From the NCBI RefSeq assembly GCF_900996245.1, contig NZ_CAAJGK010000096.1, positions 62,001-126,000 of the forward strand: a DNA stretch of 64,000 nt, read 5' to 3'. This document shows positions 38,087-46,712 of the stretch, piece by piece; positions within the stretch are counted from its first letter, which is position 1, and each line of letters opens with the position of its first letter. Below the pieces are notes generated by a model that was not told the origin of the DNA, made no database searches, and worked only from the letters and a program-made list of their open reading frames with translations. The stretch is from Paraburkholderia sp. BCC1886. Lineage in GTDB: Bacteria; Pseudomonadota; Gammaproteobacteria; Burkholderiales; Burkholderiaceae. The position numbers and the translations under genes were made by a program.

Positions 38087-39013
38087 CTAAACGCGCGTCA
38101 GCCAGTGTACGTAACGGTCCGACTTACCTGTGACAGCATCGAAAAACGTCTGCTGCAACGCTGCGGTAATCGGCCCGCGTTCGCCTGCGCCAATAACACG
38201 GTCGTCCAGTTCGCGAATCGGCGTGACCTCCGCCGCCGTGCCGGTAAAGAAAGCTTCGTCCGCGCAGTACATTTCATCTCGGGTAATCCGCTTCTCGACG
38301 ACCTCGATACCTTGATCTTTCGCGATCTGCATAACCGACGCACGCGTAATGCCGTCGAGGCAGGAAGCAAGATCCGGCGTGTACAGCACACCGTTGCGCA
38401 CGATAAACACATTTTCGCCGGCACCTTCGGAAACATAACCTTCGGTGTCGAGCAGCAAGGCTTCGTCGTAACCGTTTCGCGTCACTTCGCGATTCGCGAG
38501 AATCGAGTTGATGTAATAGCCGCTCGCCTTGGCTCGCACCAGCGACACGTTGACATGATGACGCGACAGTGACGACGTCTTCACGCGAATGCCGCGAGTC
38601 AGTCCTTCTTCGCCCAGATAACTCCCCCACGGCCACGCGGCAATACCCACGTGCACGGTGTTGCCGCGGGCGCCCAGGCCCATCTGTTCACTGCCGAGCC
38701 AGACCAGTGGACGCAGGTAGCAGGCGCTCAGCTTGTTGCGACGCACGACTTCCAGTTGCGCATCGCGAATCGTGTCGACGCTGAACGGTACGGCCATTTC
38801 GAAGATCTTCGCTGAATTGAACAGCCTTTTCGTATGCTCGTCGAGACGGAAAATCGCGGTCCCCGCAGCGGTCTCGTAGGCTCTCACGCCTTCGAATACG
38901 GCCATCCCGTAGTGCAGCGAATGAGTCAGAAAGTGGAGTTGCGCGTCGCGCCATTCGATCAGTTCACCATCGAGCCAGATGACGCCGTCACGGTCGTGCA
39001 TTGTCGTGTTCAT
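38087..39013 (-). CDS. ilvE: Branched-chain amino acid aminotransferase (IlvE type)
   Basis: 308 residues from ATG 39011-39013; a further in-frame upstream stretch lacks family similarity. Fold-type IV PLP landmarks: WLDGELIEWRDAQLHFLTHSLHYGMAVFEGVRAY, the PLP-binding Lys in LVRAKASGYYINS (about residue 161), and EGAGENVFIVRNG. It transfers the amino group between glutamate and Val, Leu or Ile 2-oxo acids. It stands apart from other amino-acid genes, with the thioesterase downstream. The LacI regulator upstream is divergent, with 267 bases between the two starts. Confidence 0.94.
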   Translation of the reverse strand: MNTTMHDRDGVIWLDGELIEWRDAQLHFLTHSLHYGMAVFEGVRAYETAAGTAIFRLDEHTKRLFNSAKIFEMAVPFSVDTIRDAQLEVVRRNKLSACYLRPLVWLGSEQMGLGARGNTVHVGIAAWPWGSYLGEEGLTRGIRVKTSSLSRHHVNVSLVRAKASGYYINSILANREVTRNGYDEALLLDTEGYVSEGAGENVFIVRNGVLYTPDLASCLDGITRASVMQIAKDQGIEVVEKRITRDEMYCADEAFFTGTAAEVTPIRELDDRVIGAGERGPITAALQQTFFDAVTGKSDRYVHWLTRV

Positions 39014-39200
39014 ATCGCTTTCGCAGAGGGGTTGGAAGAGTGAAACGGCTGGATCGGGGGCGAGTATAGGAAGCGGAATTTGCATCGTAAAATCACGAAT
39101 AGCGAAACCTGCTATGCGAAAAACACATGCAGTGCGCCTCGAATCAGGTGCGCATTGCCGTGTAACCCACGTCGGTCAAAGCGCGAGGCTGGCGAGGCTC

Positions 39201-39229
39201 TATAATCCCGGTCGATGCATCGATTCATC
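39201..39229 (+). promoter_or_regulatory. Promoter -10 and LacI operator at the lacI-type gene
   Basis: A perfect TATAAT lies at 39201-39206. GATGCATCGATTCATC at 39214-39229 follows at the expected transcription start. It is a palindrome with one mismatched pair and shares ATCGATTCA with the perfect sites at 40462, 41341 and 46637. This suggests negative autoregulation. Confidence 0.65.
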
Positions 39230-39280
39230 ACCAGTCGACCGACCACTCATTTTTCGCCGTCACCATCGCCCGTCTTCGCC

Positions 39281-40369
39281 ATGCCCAAAGAGAAAAGCAG
39301 CCAGTCCGTTCCGTCCGCGTTGCGCAGTCGCAAGGCCCCGCAGGGTTCGCCTACCGTGCAGGATGTCGCGCGACTGGCGAAGGTGTCGGTCGGTTCGGTG
39401 TCGCGCGTGTTGAATGGCCGCGAGAACGTGGCGCCAGCCATTCAGGAGGCCGTGCGGGCGGCCGTCGCGGAGTTGAATTTCGTGCCGAACGTGGTGGCGC
39501 GAAGCATGCGCAAAGGCAGTTCGAGCGCGATCGGCTGCCTGATTTCGGACATTACGCAGCACACCGCTGCGCAGATGGTCAGCGCCGCCGAAGAACGGTT
39601 GCGCGCGCGGGGTTTCGAGATTCTGATCGCCAACTCGCACTACGATCTCGAACGCGAACGTGCGATTCTGTCGAGTCTCAAGCAACGGCGCATCGACGGG
39701 TTTATCGGCGCGATTTCGGACGACGAGACGCCCGCCTATTTCAACTTCCTGCACACGCTGAACATGCCGGTCGTGCTGTGGGAGCGCGATGCGCAGGGCG
39801 AATTCAATTCCGTGCTGACTGACCACGCGGATGGCTGCCGTCAGGCGGTGCGCTATCTGGCTTCTCTCGGGCATCGCGCCATCGCGCTGGTGGCCGGTCA
39901 CGAAAACACCTGGGTCGGCCGCGAGATGGTGCGCGGCTACCAGGCCGCCTGCGAAGCGGCGGGTATCCCGCTCGATCCCGCGCTCGTGCTGCGTACCAGC
40001 GCCTTCAGCAAGGACGTCTGCCGCGCGTTGCTGACCGGACCCGGCCGGCCGTCGGCCATCATCGCAACGCTGAACGACGTCGCGATCGTGCTCGAGGTCG
40101 TGCGTGAAACCGGGTTGTCGATTCCGGCGGATCTCTCGGTGTTGTCCATCGGCGAGCACGAGTATTCCAGTATCGCGTCGCCGGCCTTGACGGTCGTCAC
40201 GCAAAGTCCGCGCGACGTGGGCCGCGAAGCCGCGGACATGATGCTGCAGCTCATCGACGGTTCCGCGCCGTCCGGGATCCGTCGCTCGAAGCATCCGATG
40301 CGGATGACCGTCCGCGAGTCGTGTGGTGCGCCCGCCAGCACGAGCACGGCACGACGCAAGAAGCGCTGA
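39281..40369 (+). CDS. LacI-family transcriptional regulator
   Basis: 362 residues from ATG 39281; the upstream in-frame start at 39215 falls inside the operator and is not protein-like. The N-terminal LacI HTH is TVQDVARLAKVSVGSVSRVLNG, followed by the hinge-region block VAELNFVPNVVARSMRKGSSSAIG. The core is a periplasmic-binding-like effector domain (LISDITQHTAAQMVSAAEERLR, VVLWERDAQG, GHRAIALVAGHE, SVLSIGEHEYSSIASPALT). The C-terminus has a basic tail. It is the best candidate to bind the TGAATCGATTCA palindromes found before itself, the isochorismatase-like gene, the ABC transporter and the second porin. The effector is probably the transported compound or a breakdown product (inference). 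Confidence 0.92.
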   Translation: MPKEKSSQSVPSALRSRKAPQGSPTVQDVARLAKVSVGSVSRVLNGRENVAPAIQEAVRAAVAELNFVPNVVARSMRKGSSSAIGCLISDITQHTAAQMVSAAEERLRARGFEILIANSHYDLERERAILSSLKQRRIDGFIGAISDDETPAYFNFLHTLNMPVVLWERDAQGEFNSVLTDHADGCRQAVRYLASLGHRAIALVAGHENTWVGREMVRGYQAACEAAGIPLDPALVLRTSAFSKDVCRALLTGPGRPSAIIATLNDVAIVLEVVRETGLSIPADLSVLSIGEHEYSSIASPALTVVTQSPRDVGREAADMMLQLIDGSAPSGIRRSKHPMRMTVRESCGAPASTSTARRKKR

Positions 40370-40461
40370 CTCGCACCCAATCTCATCGTCCAGGGTTTGC
40401 CCCGAGAACATCTTGCTTGACAGCGGATTTTTCGCCGCCGACATTGCGTACCTCAGCCAAA

Positions 40462-40473
40462 TGAATCGATTCA
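40462..40473 (+). promoter_or_regulatory. LacI-type operator upstream of the isochorismatase-like gene
   Basis: TGAATCGATTCA, a perfect 12-base palindrome, lies 18 bases before the ATG. A TTGACA (40417-40422) upstream could be the -35, although the matching -10 is poor. The same palindrome recurs at 41341 and 46637. Confidence 0.75.
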
Positions 40474-40491
40474 CCACGATTGGGATGAAAT

Positions 40492-41241
40492 ATGAGCGAC
40501 GGCAAAAACGGGTTAAAGTCGGGTCGGCGTAACGAACAGGAGGGCGGCCCGGTGGGTCGTCGGCGGTTTATGCAAACGGCGGGCGTACTGGCCGGCGCGA
40601 TAGCGACGGGTTTGAGTTTGAGCGGCTGCGGCGATGGCGGCATCAGTGCCGCGTCGGCGCAAAGCGTCGCGGCGCAGATTCCCGCGCTCGTGCCGGCGCA
40701 GACCGCGCTGATCGTGATGCACTATCAAACCGACATTCTGGGTCTGTTTCCTTCGGTCGCGCCGACACTGCTCGCCAATACCCGCAAGCTGTGCGACGCG
40801 GCGCGTGCCAAAGGCTTGAGCGTCTATTTCGCCAAAATCCAGTTCAGCCCCGGCTACCCGGAAGTCAGCCCGCTGAACAAGAACGGCGAAGGCCTCAAGG
40901 CAACTGGCCTGTTCATTAACGACACGATCGCGCCGGAACTCGGTCAGCAGGCGAACGAACCGCTCATCGTCGGCCATCGCGTCAGCGTGTTTTTCGGCAC
41001 CGATCTGCAGGATCGACTATCCGCGCAGGGTGTCGATACGCTCATCATGGTCGGCATTGCGTCGACCGGCGTGGTGCTCTCGTCGGTCGCGTATGCGAGC
41101 GACTCGGACTACCGTCTCTACACGGTCAAGGACTGCTGCTACGACCCAGATACTGTCGTGCACGATCATCTGTTCGCCACCGCGTTCGATACGCGCACCA
41201 CGGTGCTGTCGCTCGCCGACGCCTCGCTGCTGCTCGCCTGA
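40492..41241 (+). CDS. Tat-exported isochorismatase-fold lipoprotein without the usual catalytic Cys
   Basis: 249 residues. The N-terminus has a twin-arginine signal (GRRRFMQTAG) followed by a lipobox ending LSGC (Cys about residue 44), so it is a Tat lipoprotein in the periplasm. The rest is an isochorismatase/cysteine-hydrolase fold: TALIVMHYQTDIL, IVGHRVSVFFGTDL, LIMVGIASTGVVLSSVAYA. In the usual amidohydrolases the first strand carries an Asp (here His), the middle a Lys (here His) and the nucleophile a Cys (here Val in GIASTGVVLSS). The TSGVVLS-type subgroup lacking Cys is common, and its activity is unknown. It is under a LacI-type operator beside the ABC transporter genes. Confidence 0.8.
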   Translation: MSDGKNGLKSGRRNEQEGGPVGRRRFMQTAGVLAGAIATGLSLSGCGDGGISAASAQSVAAQIPALVPAQTALIVMHYQTDILGLFPSVAPTLLANTRKLCDAARAKGLSVYFAKIQFSPGYPEVSPLNKNGEGLKATGLFINDTIAPELGQQANEPLIVGHRVSVFFGTDLQDRLSAQGVDTLIMVGIASTGVVLSSVAYASDSDYRLYTVKDCCYDPDTVVHDHLFATAFDTRTTVLSLADASLLLA

Positions 41242-41308
41242 GTCCTGCTTGAGTCGCGCCAACCGGGGCGTCGACGGACTCGCCAGGGTTTCCGATATTT
41301 TTGAAACA

Positions 41309-41353
41309 TTGACTCTCCCCGGCAACCTCTTTATCGTTTGTGAATCGATTCAC
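41309..41353 (+). promoter_or_regulatory. Promoter and LacI-type operator of the ABC transporter operon
   Basis: TTGACT (41309-41314) and TATCGT (41332-41337) with a 17-base spacer are followed at once by the perfect 14-base palindrome GTGAATCGATTCAC (41340-41353). The operator would cover the transcription start, as expected for repression by a LacI protein. Confidence 0.75.
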
Positions 41354-41410
41354 TGAACCGTGCCGGGCAACGCCCTAAACGGTGCGGCTTCAAAGAAACC
41401 AGAGGAATTC

Positions 41411-42976
41411 ATGACCTTCAACATCAGGCGGCGACAAATGCTCCGCGCGGGCGCCGCGGGGCTCGCCGGACTTTCGTTGCCGTTCGCTTTCGAGGGCCGC
41501 GTGCTCGCCGCCGAGGCAGGCAGCCTGTCGGTCGCTATCCCGAGCAATCCGCAGACGCTCGACCCGGTCAACCAGCCGAATCACGACGTGATGGCGATCA
41601 ACCAGTTGATCTTCGAAAACCTGGTCGGCGTGGACGCGCAAGGTCAGCGCGTACCGCAACTGGCGCGCGCGTGGACGATTTCGCCGGACAAGCTCACCTA
41701 CACATTCGACTTGCGGCGCGGCGTGACTTTTCACAATGGCCAGCCGTTCACGTCGGCCGACGTGAAGTACAGCTTCGACTACGTGCTGAACCCGGCAAAC
41801 AAGGCATTTCGCCGGCCCTTCTGGACGGTGATCGATTCGGTGTCCGCGCCGGACGAGCACACGGCGGTAATCCGTCTCAAGCGTCCGTACCGGCCCTTGC
41901 TCGATTACATGTCGAAGTACATGGGCATCTTTCCTGCCGGTAGCCGCGAGCAGCATCCGGGCGACTACTTCAAGCTGACACCCATCGGCGTCGGCACCGG
42001 GCCGGCCATCTTCGTGCAGTCGAAGCCGAACGATTTCGTCGAACTGAAGCGCAACCCCGCGTACTGGAATAAAAGCGAGCCGCATTGGGACAAGGTGGTG
42101 TTCCGCATCATCCCGGAAGAGTCGTCGAGGCTCGCCTCGCTGATGTCGAGCCAGACGCAGATCATCAGCGCGCCGCCGGCCCAGACGTTCGCGCAGATTC
42201 GCCGCTCGGCGGGACTCGCGGGCGACAGCCGTGCGTCGCCGACGAGCCCGTTGATGATGTGCCTGAACAACCGTAAGGCGCCGTTCGACGATCCGGCATT
42301 TCGCCGCGCGGTCTCGCTGATACTGGACCGTGACAAGATTTGCCGCGACCTGTGCTACGGCGCGGTGAACGCGAGCAGCATGCCGTTTTCGAAAGAGTCG
42401 TCCTGGTACGACGCTGCGTCGGGCGGGAGTCTCGCGTTCGACGTCGCCCAGGCGCGGGCCGCGCTGAAGGCGTCGAAGTATGCGAGCGGCGCGTCCTTCG
42501 ATCTGTTGTACGTGCAACCTGCCTATCTCATCGATACGTCGTCGACCGCGCTGTTCATTCAGGCGCAACTCGCGTCGCTCGGCGTTCGGGTGAATCTGCG
42601 TCCGCTCGATTTCGGCCAGATGATTTCGCAAGTGCTGGTCGGCAATCACGCCGCGGCGTTGACGGGTTTCATCGCGCCGCCGGAGCCGTCGTATCTGCTC
42701 AACGCGCTGTTCCGGCCGACCGAGAGCTTGTGGAAGGCAAGCGGCTATGAGAACCCCGGCTTGCTCGAGCTGATCGACGCGAGTTATCGGGTCGACGATC
42801 CCGCTGCGCTAAAACCAATCCTCGCGCAGATCCAGCAGCTTCTCGCGCGCGACTGTCCGGCAGTCTGGATCGGCGCGCTCGAAGTACAGAACCTGTGGCG
42901 CAGTAACGTAAAAGACTTTCAGGTGAACACGGGCTTCTCGATGAAGCTCGACAACGTAGCACTCGTCAAAACATGA
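41411..42976 (+). CDS. ABC substrate-binding protein, peptide/nickel (SBP family 5)
   Basis: 521 residues from ATG 41411, with AGAGGAA upstream. Twin-arginine-like signal (RRRQMLRAGAAG, hydrophobic run, cleavage near VLAAE). The mature part is an OppA/DppA-type binding protein: SVAIPSNPQTLDPVNQ, FENLVGVDAQGQRVPQLARAWTISPDKLTYTFDLRRGVTFHNGQPFTSADV is the classical N-terminal block (split here over several motifs), then YWNKSEPHWD and LVGNHAAAL. It captures small peptides or peptide-like compounds in the periplasm. It heads a five-gene operon with two permeases and two ATPases, under a LacI-type operator. Confidence 0.92.
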   Translation: MTFNIRRRQMLRAGAAGLAGLSLPFAFEGRVLAAEAGSLSVAIPSNPQTLDPVNQPNHDVMAINQLIFENLVGVDAQGQRVPQLARAWTISPDKLTYTFDLRRGVTFHNGQPFTSADVKYSFDYVLNPANKAFRRPFWTVIDSVSAPDEHTAVIRLKRPYRPLLDYMSKYMGIFPAGSREQHPGDYFKLTPIGVGTGPAIFVQSKPNDFVELKRNPAYWNKSEPHWDKVVFRIIPEESSRLASLMSSQTQIISAPPAQTFAQIRRSAGLAGDSRASPTSPLMMCLNNRKAPFDDPAFRRAVSLILDRDKICRDLCYGAVNASSMPFSKESSWYDAASGGSLAFDVAQARAALKASKYASGASFDLLYVQPAYLIDTSSTALFIQAQLASLGVRVNLRPLDFGQMISQVLVGNHAAALTGFIAPPEPSYLLNALFRPTESLWKASGYENPGLLELIDASYRVDDPAALKPILAQIQQLLARDCPAVWIGALEVQNLWRSNVKDFQVNTGFSMKLDNVALVKT

Positions 42977-42983
42977 GGTCGAC

Positions 42984-43919
42984 ATGAAAGCCGTTTCGAG
43001 GCTGTTTTCTTCGGCGCTCGTGCTGATCGTGGTGAGCGCGCTGCTGTTCGCGATGTGTCGCGCGACGCCCGTGTCGCCCGCGCGTCTCACGCTCGGCAGC
43101 GACGCGAGCGTCGAACAGATTGCCGCGTTCAATCATCAATATGGACTCGACCGGCCGGTCGCCGCGCAATATGGCGCGTGGCTGAACGGCGCGCTCGCGC
43201 TGGACTTCGGCAAGTCGTATGTCACCGGCGAGTCGATCGGCCCGCAAATCGCCGATACCTTGCCCAATACCGTCGAACTCGTCACGTTCTCGTTCGTCTT
43301 CACGGTGCTCGTGTCGATCGTGCTGGGCACCGTGGCGGCGTTGCGGGAGAACAGCGGCACGGACCATCTGCTGCGCGCGGTGGCGATCGTCGGACTGTCG
43401 GTGCCTTCGTTCTGGCTCGGGCTGCTGCTCATCCGCTACGTGGCGCTGAAAACCGGCTGGTTCCCGGTGGGCGGACTCACGCCGTGGTCCGACGGTGCGG
43501 CCACGCATCTGCTGGCGTTGCTGCTGCCCGTGCTGACCATGTCGGTCTATTACATCTCGGTGCTGAGCCGGCTGGTGCGGGCGAACATGGTCGACGCGCT
43601 CTCGCAGGACTATGTGCGCACGGCTCGGGCGCTGGGTTTATCGCCGTCGCGTATCCGCTTGTATGCGCTGAAAAACGCGTTGCCCTCGCTCGTGAGTACG
43701 GCTGCGATGAGCTACGGCTACATGTTCGGCTGGGCGTTGATCGTCGAACAGATTTTCAATCTGCCGGGCGTTTCGCGCGCCTTGCTCACGGCGATTTTTC
43801 AACGTGACTATCCGACGGTGCAGGCCATCGTTCTGGTGATCACGACGATTTTCATCGCGTCGAATACGTGTGCCGACGTGCTGCATGGCTATCTCGACCC
43901 GAAGGCGAACAGGAAATGA
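42984..43919 (+). CDS. ABC permease, DppB/OppB type
   Basis: 311 residues, standard. N-terminal membrane helix (LFSSALVLIVVSALLFAMC), a periplasmic stretch with LDFGKSYVTGESIGPQIADTLPNTVEL, and the EAA-type loop toward the C-terminus: DYVRTARALGLSPSRIRLYALKNALPSLVS. Six membrane segments are apparent. It starts 7 bases after the binding-protein stop and overlaps the next permease by 4 bases (ATGA). With DppC it forms the inner-membrane channel of the importer. Confidence 0.94.
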   Translation: MKAVSRLFSSALVLIVVSALLFAMCRATPVSPARLTLGSDASVEQIAAFNHQYGLDRPVAAQYGAWLNGALALDFGKSYVTGESIGPQIADTLPNTVELVTFSFVFTVLVSIVLGTVAALRENSGTDHLLRAVAIVGLSVPSFWLGLLLIRYVALKTGWFPVGGLTPWSDGAATHLLALLLPVLTMSVYYISVLSRLVRANMVDALSQDYVRTARALGLSPSRIRLYALKNALPSLVSTAAMSYGYMFGWALIVEQIFNLPGVSRALLTAIFQRDYPTVQAIVLVITTIFIASNTCADVLHGYLDPKANRK

Positions 43920-44887
43920 TGGCGGACTCTTCCCTGACTCATCCCACCCGCAAGCCGCGCGCGATCGGCGCATGGCTGGCTTCGACCGGGCGCTTGCTGC
44001 GCGCGCTGCTCCATGACCCGGCCGGCGCAATCGGCCTCGCGATGATCGCGCTGCTGGGCGTGATCGCCCTGTGCGCGCCATGGCTGCCGCTGAAGGACCC
44101 GTTGCAGTTGTATATCGACCACCGTCTCGAAGCCCCCAGCGCAGCGTTCTGGTTCGGCACCGACCAGGTGGGCCGCGATCTGCTGAGCCGCACGATCTGG
44201 GGGGCGCGCGCGTCGCTGTCGATCGGAATGTGCGCGGTGGCGATCGGTCTCGTGCTCGGCACCGGCATCGGTCTGGTGGCGGGCTACCGGGCCGGTTCGT
44301 GGCTCGACGAAACGCTGATGAAAATAATGGAAGTGCTCGCGTCCATTCCGTTGCTGATCTGGGCAATTGCACTGGTCGGCATTACGGGTACGGACACGCT
44401 GCATCTCGGCTTCCTCGTCATCTCGAACGAAACCAAACTGGTGCTGCTGATCGGCGTGCTGTACGCACCGGGACTGGCGCGGCTCACGCATAGTCTAGCG
44501 AAGGCCGAGGCGCAGGCCGAGTACGTCGCCGCCCGCATTCTGCAGGGCGCAAGCGGCACGCGCATCATGCTGTCCGACATCCTGCCGAATATCGTGTCGC
44601 CGGTGTTGATTCAGGCGTCGCTGCTGCTCGGCGTGACGATCATCGTCGAGGCGTCGCTCAGTTTTATTGGACTGGGCGTGCAACCGCCGACACCCAGCTG
44701 GGGCGCGATGCTCTCCGACGCGCGTGCGCTGATCTTCACCGACAACTGGTGGGTGTCGGTCTTCCCGGGCGCAGCCGTGTTCGTCAGCGTGCTGGCCTTC
44801 AATCTGTTCGGCGACTCGATGCGCACGATACTCGACCCGCGGCGCCGCAATGCGCGTGCTACCCAGCTCCCGGGAGGCACGTTATGA
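43916..44887 (+). CDS. ABC permease, DppC/OppC type
   Basis: 323 residues from ATG 43916, which overlaps the stop of the first permease. The N-terminal cytoplasmic part is followed by membrane helices (AIGLAMIALLGVIALCAPWLPL). FGTDQVGRDLLSRTIWGARASL is the conserved signature of DppC proteins, and the EAA loop is EYVAARILQGASGTRIMLSDILPNI. ATGA overlap with the following ATPase gene shows coupling of the whole operon. Confidence 0.94.
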   Translation: MMADSSLTHPTRKPRAIGAWLASTGRLLRALLHDPAGAIGLAMIALLGVIALCAPWLPLKDPLQLYIDHRLEAPSAAFWFGTDQVGRDLLSRTIWGARASLSIGMCAVAIGLVLGTGIGLVAGYRAGSWLDETLMKIMEVLASIPLLIWAIALVGITGTDTLHLGFLVISNETKLVLLIGVLYAPGLARLTHSLAKAEAQAEYVAARILQGASGTRIMLSDILPNIVSPVLIQASLLLGVTIIVEASLSFIGLGVQPPTPSWGAMLSDARALIFTDNWWVSVFPGAAVFVSVLAFNLFGDSMRTILDPRRRNARATQLPGGTL

Positions 44888-45738
44888 GCGACATCCAGAA
44901 CGTCCCATTGCTTTTAATCGACAACCTGCGCGTGACATTCGGCTCGGGCAATACGCAAACCGAAGTGCTGCACGGTCTGAACCTGCAGGTGTGTCGCGGC
45001 GAAGCGGTGGGCCTCGTCGGCGAATCCGGTTCGGGCAAGAGTGTCGCGTCGCTGGCGGTGCTCGGTCTGCTCGGCAACGCCGGCCGCATTAGCGGCGGGC
45101 GCATCGTATTCGACGGCGAAGACCTGAGCCTCGCTAGCGAGGCCCGCCTGCGCGCGTTGCGCGGGCGGCGCGTGTCGATGATCTTCCAGGACCCGGCCAC
45201 GGCGTTGAACCCCGCCTTCACGATCGGCACGCAACTCGCCGACGTGATCCGCGCGCACCGTCCGTTGCGGGGCCGCGCGATAGGCGAGGAAGTGCGGGCG
45301 GCGCTGGAGAGAGTCGGCTTCAGGGACCCGCGCGCGACCGAACGGGCCTATCCGCATGAACTGAGCGGCGGCATGAAGCAACGCGCGATGATCGCCGCGG
45401 CGATCGTCTGCGAACCGGCGCTGCTGCTCGCGGACGAACCCACCACCGCGCTCGATGTGACGGTGCAGGCGCAGATCGTCGAACTGCTCGGCAAGCTGGT
45501 GAAAGAGATGGACCTCGGCCTCGTGTTCATCACGCACAACCTGGACTTGATGGCCGAGCTATGCACGCGCGCCGTGGTCCTCAAGCAGGGCAACGTGGTG
45601 GAGGCAGGCACCGTGCGGGATATCTTCCTGCAACCATCGCACGATTACACCAAGCATCTGATCGCCAGCATTCCGCGTTTGCCGGCGATGCCCGCTGCGC
45701 GTTCGATCCACGCAAAGGAAGCGCACGATGTCCGCTAG
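44884..45738 (+). CDS. ABC ATPase, DppD/OppD type
   Basis: 284 residues from ATG 44884. Walker A GESGSGKSV, Q-loop FQDPATALNPAFTIG, signature LSGGMKQRAMIAAAI, Walker B LLLADEPTTALD, and the switch His in FITHNLDLMAE. It is shorter than typical DppD (about 325) and lacks the Cys-containing oligopeptide C-terminal extension beyond KHLIASIPRLP, so it resembles the shorter peptide/nickel-type ATPases. It overlaps DppC by 4 bases and DppF by 11 bases. It powers import with its DppF partner. Confidence 0.93.
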   Translation: MSDIQNVPLLLIDNLRVTFGSGNTQTEVLHGLNLQVCRGEAVGLVGESGSGKSVASLAVLGLLGNAGRISGGRIVFDGEDLSLASEARLRALRGRRVSMIFQDPATALNPAFTIGTQLADVIRAHRPLRGRAIGEEVRAALERVGFRDPRATERAYPHELSGGMKQRAMIAAAIVCEPALLLADEPTTALDVTVQAQIVELLGKLVKEMDLGLVFITHNLDLMAELCTRAVVLKQGNVVEAGTVRDIFLQPSHDYTKHLIASIPRLPAMPAARSIHAKEAHDVR

Positions 45739-46552
45739 TCCATCGAACCCGGCCGGCGCCACGACGCCGATCTTCACGCTGAGCAACGTGGGCAAGTCGT
45801 ATCCGCTCGCCCGCTCGCCGCTCGAGCGTCTGTTCAGGCGCGGCTCCTTTCACGCGGTCTCGGGCGTGAACCTCGATGTCGCGAAAGGCGATGCGCTCGC
45901 TATCGTCGGCGAAAGCGGCAGCGGCAAGTCGACCGTCGCGCGCATGATGGTCGGTCTCACGCAGCCGACCACCGGCGCGATCTGCTTCAAGGGCGACGCG
46001 CTGGGTGGCATGACGCGCGCACAGAACGCCACGTTCCGCCAAGGTGTGCAGATGGTCTTTCAAAGCACGAGCAATTCGCTGAACCCGCGCAAGACGATCG
46101 CCACGTCGCTCGCCGAAGCGATCGGCTTCGACGGCGTGCCGGTCCGCCAACTGCTCGAGATGGTGCGTCTGCCGGAGTTCGTGCTGACGCGTTATCCACA
46201 TCAGCTTTCGGGCGGCCAGCGTCAGCGCGTGGGCATTGCAAGGGCGCTGGCGCGTCGTCCTGAACTGGTGGTGGCGGACGAGCCGACCTCCGCGCTCGAC
46301 GTGTCGATTCAGGCCGAGATCATCCGTTTGCTGCAGGATTTGCACCGCAGCGCAGGCGTTTCGCTGGTAGTGATCAGCCACGATCTGGCGCTGGTGGGCG
46401 AGTTGTGTCGGCGGGTGGTCGTGATGCGCGAGGGACGCGTGGTCGAGGCGGGCGCAGTCGAGCAGGTGCTGTTCGAGCCGCGCGAGCGCTACACGGCGGA
46501 GTTGCTGGCGGCCATTCCGAAAGGCATCGAGCGGCTACGGGCATTCGGGTAG
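45728..46552 (+). CDS. ABC ATPase, DppF/OppF type
   Basis: 274 residues. Walker A GESGSGKST, Q-loop FQSTSNSLNPRKTI, signature LSGGQRQRVGIARAL, Walker B LVVADEPTSALD, and His in ISHDLALVGEL. Its start overlaps the end of the DppD gene by 11 bases. It is the second ATPase subunit of the importer and the last gene of the transporter operon; 160 bases separate its stop from the porin start, with another LacI-type operator in between. Confidence 0.93.
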   Translation: MSASPSNPAGATTPIFTLSNVGKSYPLARSPLERLFRRGSFHAVSGVNLDVAKGDALAIVGESGSGKSTVARMMVGLTQPTTGAICFKGDALGGMTRAQNATFRQGVQMVFQSTSNSLNPRKTIATSLAEAIGFDGVPVRQLLEMVRLPEFVLTRYPHQLSGGQRQRVGIARALARRPELVVADEPTSALDVSIQAEIIRLLQDLHRSAGVSLVVISHDLALVGELCRRVVVMREGRVVEAGAVEQVLFEPRERYTAELLAAIPKGIERLRAFG

Positions 46553-46636
46553 ACACGCTGAAATAAAACGGATCCGGGTTCAGCAGTGAGCCGACCCGCC
46601 TCGGCTAATGATGTTGGTTTTTTTTAGCCGGAGTGG

Positions 46637-46648
46637 TGAATCGATTCA
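46637..46648 (+). promoter_or_regulatory. LacI-type operator upstream of the second porin
   Basis: TGAATCGATTCA, identical to the sites at 40462 and 41341. TATTAT at 46654-46659 could be the -10, which would place the operator between the -35 and -10. The porin GTG start is at 46713. Confidence 0.75.
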
Positions 46649-46712
46649 TTTGTTATTATCAATCGATCGCAAACCGTCCGGGGTGTCGCGATTCCATGTT
46701 TGGAGAAGAGCG

